From NCBI GenBank assembly GCA_019359675.1, contig JAHHGX010000086.1, forward strand, positions 62,001-126,000: DNA of 64,000 bases, in the 5' to 3' direction. A model generated the notes under the pieces. It ran no database searches, was not told the DNA's origin, and worked only from the letters and a program-made list of their open reading frames with translations. The translations under genes and the position numbers were made by a program. Numbering within the stretch: the stretch's first letter is position 1; the number at the start of each line of letters is the position of its first letter. Origin of the DNA: Calothrix sp. FI2-JRJ7. Lineage in GTDB: Bacteria > Cyanobacteriota > Cyanobacteriia > Cyanobacteriales > Nostocaceae. Positions 8,440-15,404 of the stretch are shown here, piece after piece.

Positions 8440-8857
8440 GGTGAACAAAACGATGAAAAAGGTATTGCCAAGACGTTTGTAGCAATTCCACAATCCGGTG
8501 CCAAAACGGTTTTAGGCTATTATTCTACAAGTATGGCAGAAATAAAACGCGAATCTCTACCTGAAAGTTACACTAAAAAGTTGCCTCGATACCCTTTGCC
8601 TGCTATGCGTATTGGTAAATTAGCGGTAGATAAATCGATGCAAGGTAGAGGACTTGGAAGAGAATTACTTATGCAATCCTTTCGTAGTGCCGTGAAATTT
8701 TCATCTGAAATTGGTTTATTTATTTTTAATTGCTGTTGATGCTATTGATGAGCAAGCCAAAGCATTTTATTTAAAATATGGTTTTATAGCTTTTGAAGAT
8801 AATGATTTATCGCTGTTTATTCCGATGAAAACTGTGTTAGCAGTCATAGAAGGATAA
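8440..8857 (+). pseudogene. GNAT acetyltransferase toxin (TacT/AtaT-like), frameshifted
   Basis: Homology to toxin-type GNAT proteins starts at about 8440 (GIAKTFVAIPQSGAKTVLGYYS) and continues through LPRYPLPAMRIGKLAVDKSM with the acetyl-CoA loop QGRGLGRELL. It then shifts frame near 8722-8728 to finish with IAVDAIDEQAKAFYLKYGF and LSLFIPMKTV. The shift fits a 4-base duplication in TTTATTTATTTT, since removing four bases restores IAVDAID. The N-terminus is also missing, with in-frame stops at 8431-8436. Intact relatives acetylate aminoacyl-tRNA and are paired with a DUF1778 antitoxin; no antitoxin is seen upstream. Its nearness to broken hicA suggests a spent toxin-antitoxin spot. Confidence 0.8.
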
Positions 8858-8900
8858 AAGACTGTAAAGTGAAAACGAGAGTACTGGTCTAGATTTTATA

Positions 8901-8925
8901 GGCGGGCAGGGATGCCCGCTCCACA
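8901..8925. repeat. GGGCATCC/TGCCCG palindromic repeat, copy 2
   Basis: GGCGGGCAGGGATGCCCGCT followed by CCACAAGATG is the inverted-orientation copy of the dispersed element at 7907. It lies between the GNAT remnant and the 3' end of chorismate synthase. Confidence 0.75.
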
Positions 8926-8946
8926 AGATGATGAGTTAGATTTTGT

Positions 8947-10035
8947 TTACAGTACTTTGCACTGACCATGATGCCTTAGTAAGTGGTCGCATAGTACTAG
9001 CGCTACCATTGCTTCGACCATTGGAACCGCGCGCGGTAATACGCAGGGGTCGTGTCTTCCTTTACCTGCTAATGTTGTTTCTTCGCCTTCATTTGTAACG
9101 GTTTTTTGTTCTTTACGGATGGTGGCTGTGGGTTTAAATGCTACATTTATGATGATATTTTCACCGTTGGAAATACCACCTTGAATTCCACCGGAACGGT
9201 TGGTGACGGTGCGAGTATTACCGTTTTCATCGATATAAAATTCGTCGTTATGTTCAAACCCAGTTAATAATGTACCGCCAAACCCTGAACCTATTTCAAA
9301 CCCTTTGCTAGCAGGGAGTGACATTACACCTTTGGCAATATCCGCTTCGAGTTTATCAAATACTGGTTCGCCTAAACCTTTGGGTACGTTACGCGCGACG
9401 CATTCGACGACACCACCGATTGAGTTACCGTCGTTACGAATTTTTTCGATTAAATCTATCATGCGCTGTGCTGCTTCGGCATCGGGACAGCGGACTATGT
9501 TACTTTCTACTTGTTCGAGTGTAACTCTTCCTGGGTCAACGATACCTTCTAAATCTTTGATGCGTTTGACGTAACCGATAACTTCGACACCCGCAACTTG
9601 ACGGAGGATTTTTTTAGCAATGGCGCCTGCTGCTACTCTACCAATAGTCTCGCGCGCGCTAGAACGTCCACCACCCTCCCAGTTACGAAACCCATATTTT
9701 GCATCATACGTTGCATCAGCATGAGATGGGCGATACTTTACCGACATCTCGTCATAGTCTTGGGCACGAGTATTTTTGTTGCGTACTAATATAGATATAG
9801 GAGTTCCCAGTGTTTTACCTTCAAACACTCCAGAGAGAATCTCACATGTATCGTCTTCTTTACGCGGTGTAACAATTTTACTTTGCCCAGGACGGCGCCT
9901 GTCGAGTTCAAACTGTATTTCTTCTGGGGTAATTTCCAACCTAGGTGGACACCCATCTATCACAACTCCCACTCCACCACCGTGAGACTCGCCGAACGTA
10001 GTAATGCGAAACAGATGTCCAAATGTGTTGCCCAT
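8947..10035 (-). CDS. aroC: Chorismate synthase
   Basis: The 362-residue protein converts 5-enolpyruvylshikimate-3-phosphate to chorismate using reduced FMN, the last step of the shikimate pathway in the cytosol. It opens with [20 protein letters not shown] and carries the family signatures [34 protein letters not shown] and the C-terminal [20 protein letters not shown]. Both the catalytic histidine in GESHG and the FMN-contacting segments are present, and the length matches the bacterial enzyme. It is followed and preceded by copies of the GGGCATCC palindromic repeat and seems to be a single-gene unit. This is the most clearly essential gene in its neighbourhood. Confidence 0.97.
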   Translation of the reverse strand: MGNTFGHLFRITTFGESHGGGVGVVIDGCPPRLEITPEEIQFELDRRRPGQSKIVTPRKEDDTCEILSGVFEGKTLGTPISILVRNKNTRAQDYDEMSVKYRPSHADATYDAKYGFRNWEGGGRSSARETIGRVAAGAIAKKILRQVAGVEVIGYVKRIKDLEGIVDPGRVTLEQVESNIVRCPDAEAAQRMIDLIEKIRNDGNSIGGVVECVARNVPKGLGEPVFDKLEADIAKGVMSLPASKGFEIGSGFGGTLLTGFEHNDEFYIDENGNTRTVTNRSGGIQGGISNGENIIINVAFKPTATIRKEQKTVTNEGEETTLAGKGRHDPCVLPRAVPMVEAMVALVLCDHLLRHHGQCKVL

Positions 10036-10120
10036 GATAATCCAGTAAGCGCCAAGTCTTTATATTCTACAGTGTGTGAGCGTGCGGTAAAATGCCTAAT
10101 TTTTTGATGTTATGGAATTT

Positions 10121-10150
10121 TGGGCGGTTCGGGATGCCCGCTCCACAAGA
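10121..10150. repeat. GGGCATCC/TGCCCG palindromic repeat, copy 3
   Basis: TGGGCGGTTCGGGATGCCCG followed by CTCCACAAGATGATTG matches copies 2 and 4 across about 25 bases. It lies between aroC and the GT2 gene. Confidence 0.75.
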
Positions 10151-10177
10151 TGATTGATGCCTACCCTACAAGAGAGG

Positions 10178-11431
10178 TTATAAAGAGATTTTGCTGTTGT
10201 TTGATTTGCTGCTTTGATAAGGGCGGTATTCAGTTAACTTTATGTTCCAGCGCCCTTTTATCCTATATGTTACACCACGCCACTCAATGGTCGGCGCCCA
10301 ATGTGAAGCTACCATTGCTATAGCATTTATCCATTGAGTGAAGGGAAGTGCTATCAAAAGTTTAACTGCGGTCAAGGGTGAAGATTTCGGTAATATCTCA
10401 CAGCGTTTACTAATTATACTTCGGATGCGTTTATCTATTAGCAAGATCAAAATGACTAAGACTATCATATAGCCAGTAAAATAAGTTACGGCTAGTATGA
10501 ATGTGCTTAAATCTCGTGTTACTAATGCTACTACGCCAATTAGTAAGACTATATTTGGTATTAATATTGTGAATATAGTATCAGCTACCACAGCGAACCA
10601 AAACGGGTGATATAGTCGTGATGAAAATAACTGGCGCCGTAACCAGCGTACTAAGTTACGTAGTTTACACTCTTCACGGTTTAATAACATCACTGAAGGG
10701 ACAAACTTAATTTGCCAACCGTGTTTTTTCAATATGCTTCTTAGTGGTGTGTCATCTGCATACGCGCGTTTCCAAATATCTATCAATCCTGTTCGATGAA
10801 TGACTTCGGTTTTTATTGCTAATGAACCACCCCAAGCTATTTGATATAAAACCATTTGAATAACTGCGGAGACGTTCCATATATATCTAACTAGCGAACC
10901 CCAGTATATACCATCGGGTAAATACCAGCGGTTTCCTGTTGTGGCGCCTATTTTTGGGTTATTTAAAGGGCTGACTAAATCACGCAACCAGTTTGTATAA
11001 ACCATTGCATCCGCATCAACCAATACTACAACTTGATATGAAGCATCTAGCTCAGAAACAGCTTGAACAATTGAACTACATTTTAAACTGCATGTAGAGA
11101 GGGGGTTTTTTAAAACGCTAAGAGAACAGTTACTGGCGCCAAAGTCTGTTATTAGATTTATAGCGACATTCCACGCTGGGTCTATAATGTTGTCAACAAC
11201 TATCTTTAAATCGTATGCAGGATAATTTTGATGTAGAAGCGCGCGTAGAACATTTGATAAAAAAGGGTCTGCTCCCCGTAATGATAGTACAACAGCAGTT
11301 TTTGGTAATTTTTCGTCACTACAAGTGCTATGGGTCGAGCGTAGGGATATGAAAAAGATACTGATACTAACGATTTGAAAAACAAGCCATCCAAGTAAAA
11401 CCTGCGATAGTAGTACTAATAAATCTTTCAT
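10178..11431 (-). CDS. Membrane-bound family 2/21 glycosyltransferase
   Basis: The product of about 417 residues starts with a membrane helix (LLVLLSQVLLGWLVFQIVSI). A GT-A domain follows: VVLSLRGADPFLSNVLRALL, the DAD metal-binding motif in VVVLVDADAMVYTNW, an ADDTPL acceptor-site acidic pair and a RWLRRQ sequence like the QxxRW motif. Two to three C-terminal membrane helices complete it. The layout resembles ceramide glucosyltransferase and HpnI-type hopanoid transferases, but the substrate is not proven. ATG 11431 is used as start; an upstream in-frame GTG at 11497 would add 22 residues, and neither has a clear Shine-Dalgarno sequence. Confidence 0.75.
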   Translation of the reverse strand: MKDLLVLLSQVLLGWLVFQIVSISIFFISLRSTHSTCSDEKLPKTAVVLSLRGADPFLSNVLRALLHQNYPAYDLKIVVDNIIDPAWNVAINLITDFGASNCSLSVLKNPLSTCSLKCSSIVQAVSELDASYQVVVLVDADAMVYTNWLRDLVSPLNNPKIGATTGNRWYLPDGIYWGSLVRYIWNVSAVIQMVLYQIAWGGSLAIKTEVIHRTGLIDIWKRAYADDTPLRSILKKHGWQIKFVPSVMLLNREECKLRNLVRWLRRQLFSSRLYHPFWFAVVADTIFTILIPNIVLLIGVVALVTRDLSTFILAVTYFTGYMIVLVILILLIDKRIRSIISKRCEILPKSSPLTAVKLLIALPFTQWINAIAMVASHWAPTIEWRGVTYRIKGRWNIKLTEYRPYQSSKSNNSKISL

Positions 11432-11650
11432 TTGCCATACGGTTAAAATCAACTGCACTTGAAAGATTGATGTAGAGATGTAATTCACTTCAAGCACACA
11501 TATATATGATTAACATTTGCGCGCTATATTTCTGTACCTTTGCCAACAAATAATATATTTCAAGACTTTTTTAAGTATCTATTAATTTTATACTTATACA
11601 CAGTTAAGCTAAAATGCTTACTATATAACCAATTAACAAAACATATACAA

Positions 11651-11896
11651 ATGCTAAAAGGAAGGTTAGAAGCATTCAGTGATGGTGTGATAGCCATTAT
11701 CATTACCATTATGGTACTGGAACTTAAAGTACCACATGGTAATGACTTAACAGCATTGCGTCCTTTAATTCCAGTATTTTTAAGCTACGTACTTAGTTTT
11801 ATTTATATTGGTATTTATTGGAACAACCACCATCACCTTCTACAGGTGGTTCGACTTGTTAATGGTCGTATCCTTTGGGCAAACCTACATGCAATT
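11651..11896 (+). pseudogene. TMEM175 (DUF1211) potassium channel family protein, 3'-truncated
   Basis: From ATG 11651 the frame reads GRLEAFSDGVIAIIITIMVL, the strongly conserved first helix of TMEM175 family channels with the FSD pore motif. A second helix follows and then YIGIYWNNHHHLLQ with NGRILWANLH. After WANLH the frame enters the antisense of the neighbouring fibrillin gene and runs on to a stop at 12070. The remaining four helices are missing. Bacterial TMEM175 proteins are tetrameric potassium channels of about 200 residues; only about 80 remain here. Confidence 0.82.
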
Positions 11897-12240
11897 TCCG
11901 CACTGTTAATTGCAGAAATTCCTTGGTTTTCGCTAATAACTAATGTTTGCCAAATACGATTAATTTTGATTTCGCGTTCAATAAAATTTGGAATTGAAGC
12001 AAAAGACCGCGTTACAACTGTCCCTCGCGATGCGTATATCAATTCCCAACTACCCGATAGTAAATTATGATAGTTCGGTGACAGTGGGTTATCTGTGGGG
12101 TTAACATCCTCTAGAGATTGCACAAGTGTATCAACTTGTTCGCTATCTACTGGAAATAACCTTTGCTTGAATTCCAACGCTTCGATGCGCTGTAATAATT
12201 CGTGCTTCGTAGTTAGTCGTGTTGTTACATCTTCTGACAT
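11895..12240 (-). pseudogene. PAP/fibrillin (plastid lipid-associated) protein, 3'-truncated
   Basis: From ATG 12240 the minus strand encodes a fibrillin-like protein: an N-terminal helix (LLQRIEALEFKQRLFPVDSE), then NLLSGSWELIYASRGTVVTR, the lipocalin-like start of the PAP domain. It continues to RIWQTLVISENQ and ends at NSAEI. The next residues are the antisense of the TMEM175 remnant, so the C-terminal half of the beta-barrel is lost. Fibrillins bind lipids in thylakoid-associated particles. The break mirrors that of the TMEM175 gene on the opposite strand. Confidence 0.8.
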
Positions 12241-12335
12241 AAAAAGTCCTAAATAAGAAAGTGAAAATACTTTATCATTCACACGCTTTATTTTCCTAGA
12301 GTTTAACACCTCAATTAATGCTGTTTGTTAATTAT

Positions 12336-12450
12336 AGGACTTACGCTAAGAAACCTGGTTTCTACGCATTCATTGTCGCAGACAAATCGTCGTTTTTATC
12401 AAAGATTTTAACTGAGAAACCAGGTTTCTAGAATTTGATGCGTAAATCCT
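12336..12450. repeat. MITE-like palindromic element, copy B (complete)
   Basis: This copy has both ends: AGGACTTACGC at the left and GCGTAAATCCT at the right form terminal inverted repeats. Inside lie AAGAAACCTGGTTTCTACGC, a shared core (ATTCATTGTCGCAGACAAAT) and AGAAACCAGGTTTCT. It occupies most of the gap between the fibrillin remnant and the coiled-coil gene; the rest of that gap is AT-rich with nothing recognised. Confidence 0.88.
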
Positions 12451-12627
12451 GAATTAAATATCTCGTTCAGAACATAATTGTAAATATTTATGAAATCACT
12501 AACTGCATATCTTACTCAAAGTTATACCAAAATCCGCTGCTTTATATTATATATTATTTTAAAATTGCGCTTGTATATAATGTCATGTGTTGGCGTATAA
12601 TATTATATGATGAGCTAGATAACAAAC

Positions 12628-12942
12628 ATGAGCGACATCGAACGTATTGAAAAACTTATTGAATTTAATGCAAAGTAAATTCAAACTTTCAATAAGCAAT
12701 CTCATCAGCTAATTCAAACTAATATAAAATCAATTCAAGCTTTAACTGATTTGGCTAATACTATTATACCAAGGGTAGATGAAATGCAAAGACAAATAAC
12801 TAATATGCAACGTCAAATGATTGATAATCAAAGACGAATCGATAGTACAGTAGCAGAAACTAGGCATTTATCAGGAGACATTAGAGAACTTACACTAGAA
12901 AATCAACGTATTCTAAAATACTTAGAATCTCTTAATAAATAA
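12628..12942 (+). pseudogene. Small coiled-coil protein with in-frame TAA
   Basis: ATG 12628 opens a frame reading MSDIERIEKLIEFNAK, then a TAA at 12676-12678. The same frame continues without interruption to 12942 with heptad-like coiled coil (IIPRVDEMQRQITNMQRQMI, then ETRHLSGDIRELTLENQRIL). Related cyanobacterial coiled-coil proteins carry this N-terminus directly joined to the coil, so the TAA probably arose from a CAA (Gln) codon by one change. A shorter product from a downstream start is possible. No function is known. Confidence 0.65.
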
Positions 12943-13317
12943 TTATAATTAAAAACTGGGTTTATTATTCGGTTGATTACCCGTCCCGGTAGAGACGTTA
13001 CATGTAACGTCTCTACACACACGTAACATTTATACTAAAACTATTATCGGCGCCTTTCGTTACATCCCACGCAGCATCTTAAAAAATTTCTTCAAACCAT
13101 TTCCGGAATCGTTGCCAGAGCTAGTGAAGTACCTGTATTATAGAAATACAAGCCTTGGATTAAAAAAAGGTACAAAGGTATGTAGTCCCTCGTCTCAATC
13201 AAAATCTTCAACAACGGCGAATTATGGCAAGCTAACCGCGCGCAATTGGTAGGTTGTCAAATCGTTTCAATTCGCGATGAAATAACTTGATTGTAGATGC
13301 CAAGGTGGTAAAAGCAT
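12943..13317 (+). other. Non-coding gap upstream of the RNA-repair operon, with possible gene remnant
   Basis: The gap holds the palindromic repeat at 12989 and a stretch from about 13051 to 13260 with short open frames (for example RYIPRSILKNFFKPF near 13060 and GELWQANRAQLVGCQIVSI near 13210) in different frames. They might be pieces of a decayed gene, but no family is recognised. No clear promoter was identified. A GGTGG motif lies just ahead of the ATG at 13318. Confidence 0.3.
12989..13016. repeat. GTAGAGAC palindromic repeat, copy 1 (perfect)
   Basis: GTAGAGACGTTACATGTAAC followed by GTCTCTAC is a perfect 28-base palindrome. Members of the same GTAGAGAC...GTCTCTAC family occur at 16836, 24878, 27580, 38575, 42369 and 53085. 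Single-stranded DNA or RNA of this sequence would fold into a tight hairpin. Confidence 0.9.
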
Positions 13318-14106
13318 ATGGAACAAATCTATAAATATCCGCGTACCCATCATATACAGGGTTCGCGGTTGCAGCCTGGGGATGAAGACCTGGATAGCAT
13401 CCCTTTTGATGCGATTAAAAATAAATATGTGGTTGTCGAAGAAAAAGTTGACGGCGCCAATGCAGCGATTAGTTTTAGTCCAAATGGTGACATTAAACTG
13501 CAAAGTCGGGGTCATTACCTAACTGGTGGCGCCCGTGAAAAGCACTTCAACTTATTCAAACAATGGGCAAACACCCATGCAGCAACTTTTTATTCAGTAC
13601 TAGGAAGTCGCTATATTCTCTATGGAGAATGGTTATATGCCAAGCACACGGTATTTTACAACACCTTACCCCATTATTTTCTCGAATATGACGTATTCGA
13701 CTTAGCAAACCAAGTCTTTTTAAGTACAGTAACTCGTCAACAGTTATTAACTGGGTTGCCATTAGTATCTGTACCCATATTATTCACAGGCAAACTTGAA
13801 TCATATAAACAATTAATCCAGTTACTAGGAAAATCACACTACCAGACACCCCAATATCTAGAACAGTTTCAACAAATTTGTCAGGAAAAAGGATTTGATG
13901 TTGAACGTTCACTAAAACAAACTGACCAAAGTGATGTCATGGAAGGTTTATACATCAAAGTTGAGCCATCGGATACTGTTGAAGCTCGTTATAAATACGT
14001 GCGTTCTAGCTTTTTAACCACCATTCAACAATCTGATGGACATTGGTTAAATCGCCCAATTATACCCAATATATTGCGCGCGGATGTGGATTTGTTTGCG
14101 AGCTAG
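13318..14106 (+). CDS. RNA ligase family protein (Rnl-type nucleotidyltransferase)
   Basis: The 262-residue protein carries the complete set of covalent nucleotidyltransferase motifs. Motif I is EEKVDGAN with the AMP-acceptor Lys43. SRG at 63-65 is the Ia-like segment, YGEWLYA with Glu104 is motif III, EGLYIKVE with Glu209 and Lys214 is motif IV, and ARYKYVR with Lys226 is motif V. It has no extra OB or zinc domain, so it resembles compact Rnl ligases that seal 3'-OH and 5'-phosphate RNA ends using ATP. It is the first gene of a three-gene same-strand set whose other members heal RNA ends. A 155-base gap with palindromic repeats separates it from the next gene. DNA rather than RNA substrates cannot be excluded, but the motifs and neighbours favour RNA. 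Confidence 0.85.
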   Translation: MEQIYKYPRTHHIQGSRLQPGDEDLDSIPFDAIKNKYVVVEEKVDGANAAISFSPNGDIKLQSRGHYLTGGAREKHFNLFKQWANTHAATFYSVLGSRYILYGEWLYAKHTVFYNTLPHYFLEYDVFDLANQVFLSTVTRQQLLTGLPLVSVPILFTGKLESYKQLIQLLGKSHYQTPQYLEQFQQICQEKGFDVERSLKQTDQSDVMEGLYIKVEPSDTVEARYKYVRSSFLTTIQQSDGHWLNRPIIPNILRADVDLFAS

Positions 14107-14110
14107 TCAA

Positions 14111-14193
14111 GATTAATCCCCCTAAATCCCCCTTAATAAGGGGGACTTTAAGAGAAGTTTTAGCCCTGCTTATTAAGGGGGGTTGGGGGGATC
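14111..14193. repeat. CCCCCTAAATCCCCC / GGGGGG inverted repeat
   Basis: A left arm ATCCCCCTAAATCCCCCTTA, an inner AATAAGGGGGACTT, and a right arm TTATTAAGGGGGGTTGGGG form an extended imperfect palindrome. It sits between the ligase and HD-kinase genes. This sequence type is a familiar dispersed element in cyanobacterial genomes. It might weaken or terminate read-through in the operon. Confidence 0.8.
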
Positions 14194-14216
14194 AAAACAA
14201 AATATAATGTGCTTTT

Positions 14217-14250
14217 ATTTACTACAGAGACACAGAGAACACAGAGAAGG
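14217..14250. repeat. ACAGAGACACAGAGAACACAGAGAA repeat, copy 1
   Basis: TTTACTACAGAGACACAGAG followed by AACACAGAGAAGG is a purine-rich short-period repeat. A variant lies at 30697. It runs directly into the AGGAGG Shine-Dalgarno sequence of the HD-kinase gene. Confidence 0.7.
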
Positions 14251-14261
14251 AGGATAGAGGT

Positions 14262-15377
14262 ATGAGTTTTCTTTATTGTCCCGATGAAACAAACTGGTCA
14301 ATAAATTGGGCAGCGTTAGAATCTGAATTTGATTGGTTACGCGCGCTTGCAAACTGCCCCCAAAACCCACGTTATCACGCAGAGGGTAATGTACTTATAC
14401 ACACAAAGCTTGTATGTGAAGCATTGGTTGCATTACCTCAATGGCGCCAGTTACCACTACATTCACGCTCAATATTATTTGCTGCTGCATTACTTCATGA
14501 TGTCGCAAAACCTGCTGCTACTCAAATTGATACTTCGGGTGCCATTTCCTCAAAAGGTCACGTACTCCAAGGGGCGAAAATGGCGCAGCAAATACTTTGG
14601 GATATGAACGTACCCTTCAAAGAGCGCGAAACAATAGTTGGCTTGGTTAAATATGGCAGCTTACCTTTATGGTTTTGGGATAAACCAAATCCCGAACGGT
14701 CGGTAATTAAAACGAGTCAAATTGTTCGATGCGATATGTTAGCACTACTGGCAGAAGCAGATGTACGTGGACGTTACTGTAATGACCAAGCACAGTTACT
14801 AGAACGTATTCAGTTTTTCCGAGAATACGCTCTTGAAAATAAGTGCTTCGACCAACCCCGACAATTTGCTAATTCCCACAGTCGGTTTGTTTATTTCCAA
14901 AAAGAACAAGGCAATCCAGACTATGAAGCTTACGATGATACCCGCATGGAAGTTGTCATAATGTCAGGACTGCCAGCTTCAGGTAAGGATACTTGGATAC
15001 AAGAAAATCTTCCCTCTTTTCCAGTTATATCTCTCGATAAACTGCGTCAAACTATGGATATAGACCCAGACGAAAACCAAGGAGAAGTCGCAAACGCAGC
15101 AAAAATATTAGCCAAACAATACCTGCGAAACGGAGAATCATTTGTTTGGAATGCAACAAACCTCAGTAGTCAATTACGCGGAATCTTGATACGTCAATTT
15201 GCCAGCTATCAAGCCAAAATACGCATCGTCTATTTAGAGGCGCCTTGGCATACATTGTTAGAACGAAACAAAAAACGCACAACCAAAGTACCAGAAAAAG
15301 TTCTGTACAAAATGAGAAACCGCTTAGAAGTACCCAACATCACCGAAGCGCATACCGTAACCATCTCGCATCTGTAG
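14262..15377 (+). CDS. HD phosphohydrolase / polynucleotide kinase fusion
   Basis: The 371-residue protein joins two end-processing domains. Residues 1-215 form an HD domain: RYHAEGNVLIHTKL gives His39 and His47, LLHDVAKPA gives the HD pair at 79-80, and EADVRG carries a distal Asp167. Residues 228-371 form a P-loop kinase of the T4 Pnkp type, with Walker A GLPASGKDTW (Lys242), SLDKLRQ and an arginine-rich lid (RNKKRTTKVP). The family logic is that the kinase phosphorylates 5'-OH ends and the HD domain removes 2',3'-cyclic or 3'-phosphates. A strong AGGAGG motif precedes the ATG. The next gene follows after 27 bases. The assignment as an RNA-repair enzyme rests on the neighbouring ligase and fusion protein; the domains themselves are clear. 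Confidence 0.85.
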   Translation: MSFLYCPDETNWSINWAALESEFDWLRALANCPQNPRYHAEGNVLIHTKLVCEALVALPQWRQLPLHSRSILFAAALLHDVAKPAATQIDTSGAISSKGHVLQGAKMAQQILWDMNVPFKERETIVGLVKYGSLPLWFWDKPNPERSVIKTSQIVRCDMLALLAEADVRGRYCNDQAQLLERIQFFREYALENKCFDQPRQFANSHSRFVYFQKEQGNPDYEAYDDTRMEVVIMSGLPASGKDTWIQENLPSFPVISLDKLRQTMDIDPDENQGEVANAAKILAKQYLRNGESFVWNATNLSSQLRGILIRQFASYQAKIRIVYLEAPWHTLLERNKKRTTKVPEKVLYKMRNRLEVPNITEAHTVTISHL

Positions 15378-15404
15378 GTACTGCCCACCATACTCTAAAA
15401 AATT

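Noticed and set aside
9305-10107. Several plus-strand frames inside chorismate synthase
   Set aside because: They lie wholly antisense to aroC, whose sequence is fully conserved; the translations are shadow frames.
12989-13016. CRISPR repeat
   Set aside because: The palindrome family is dispersed over tens of kilobases without regular spacers.
13060-13260. A further gene upstream of the RNA ligase
   Set aside because: Short frames look protein-like but no start, no continuous frame and no family could be found, so only a possible remnant is noted.
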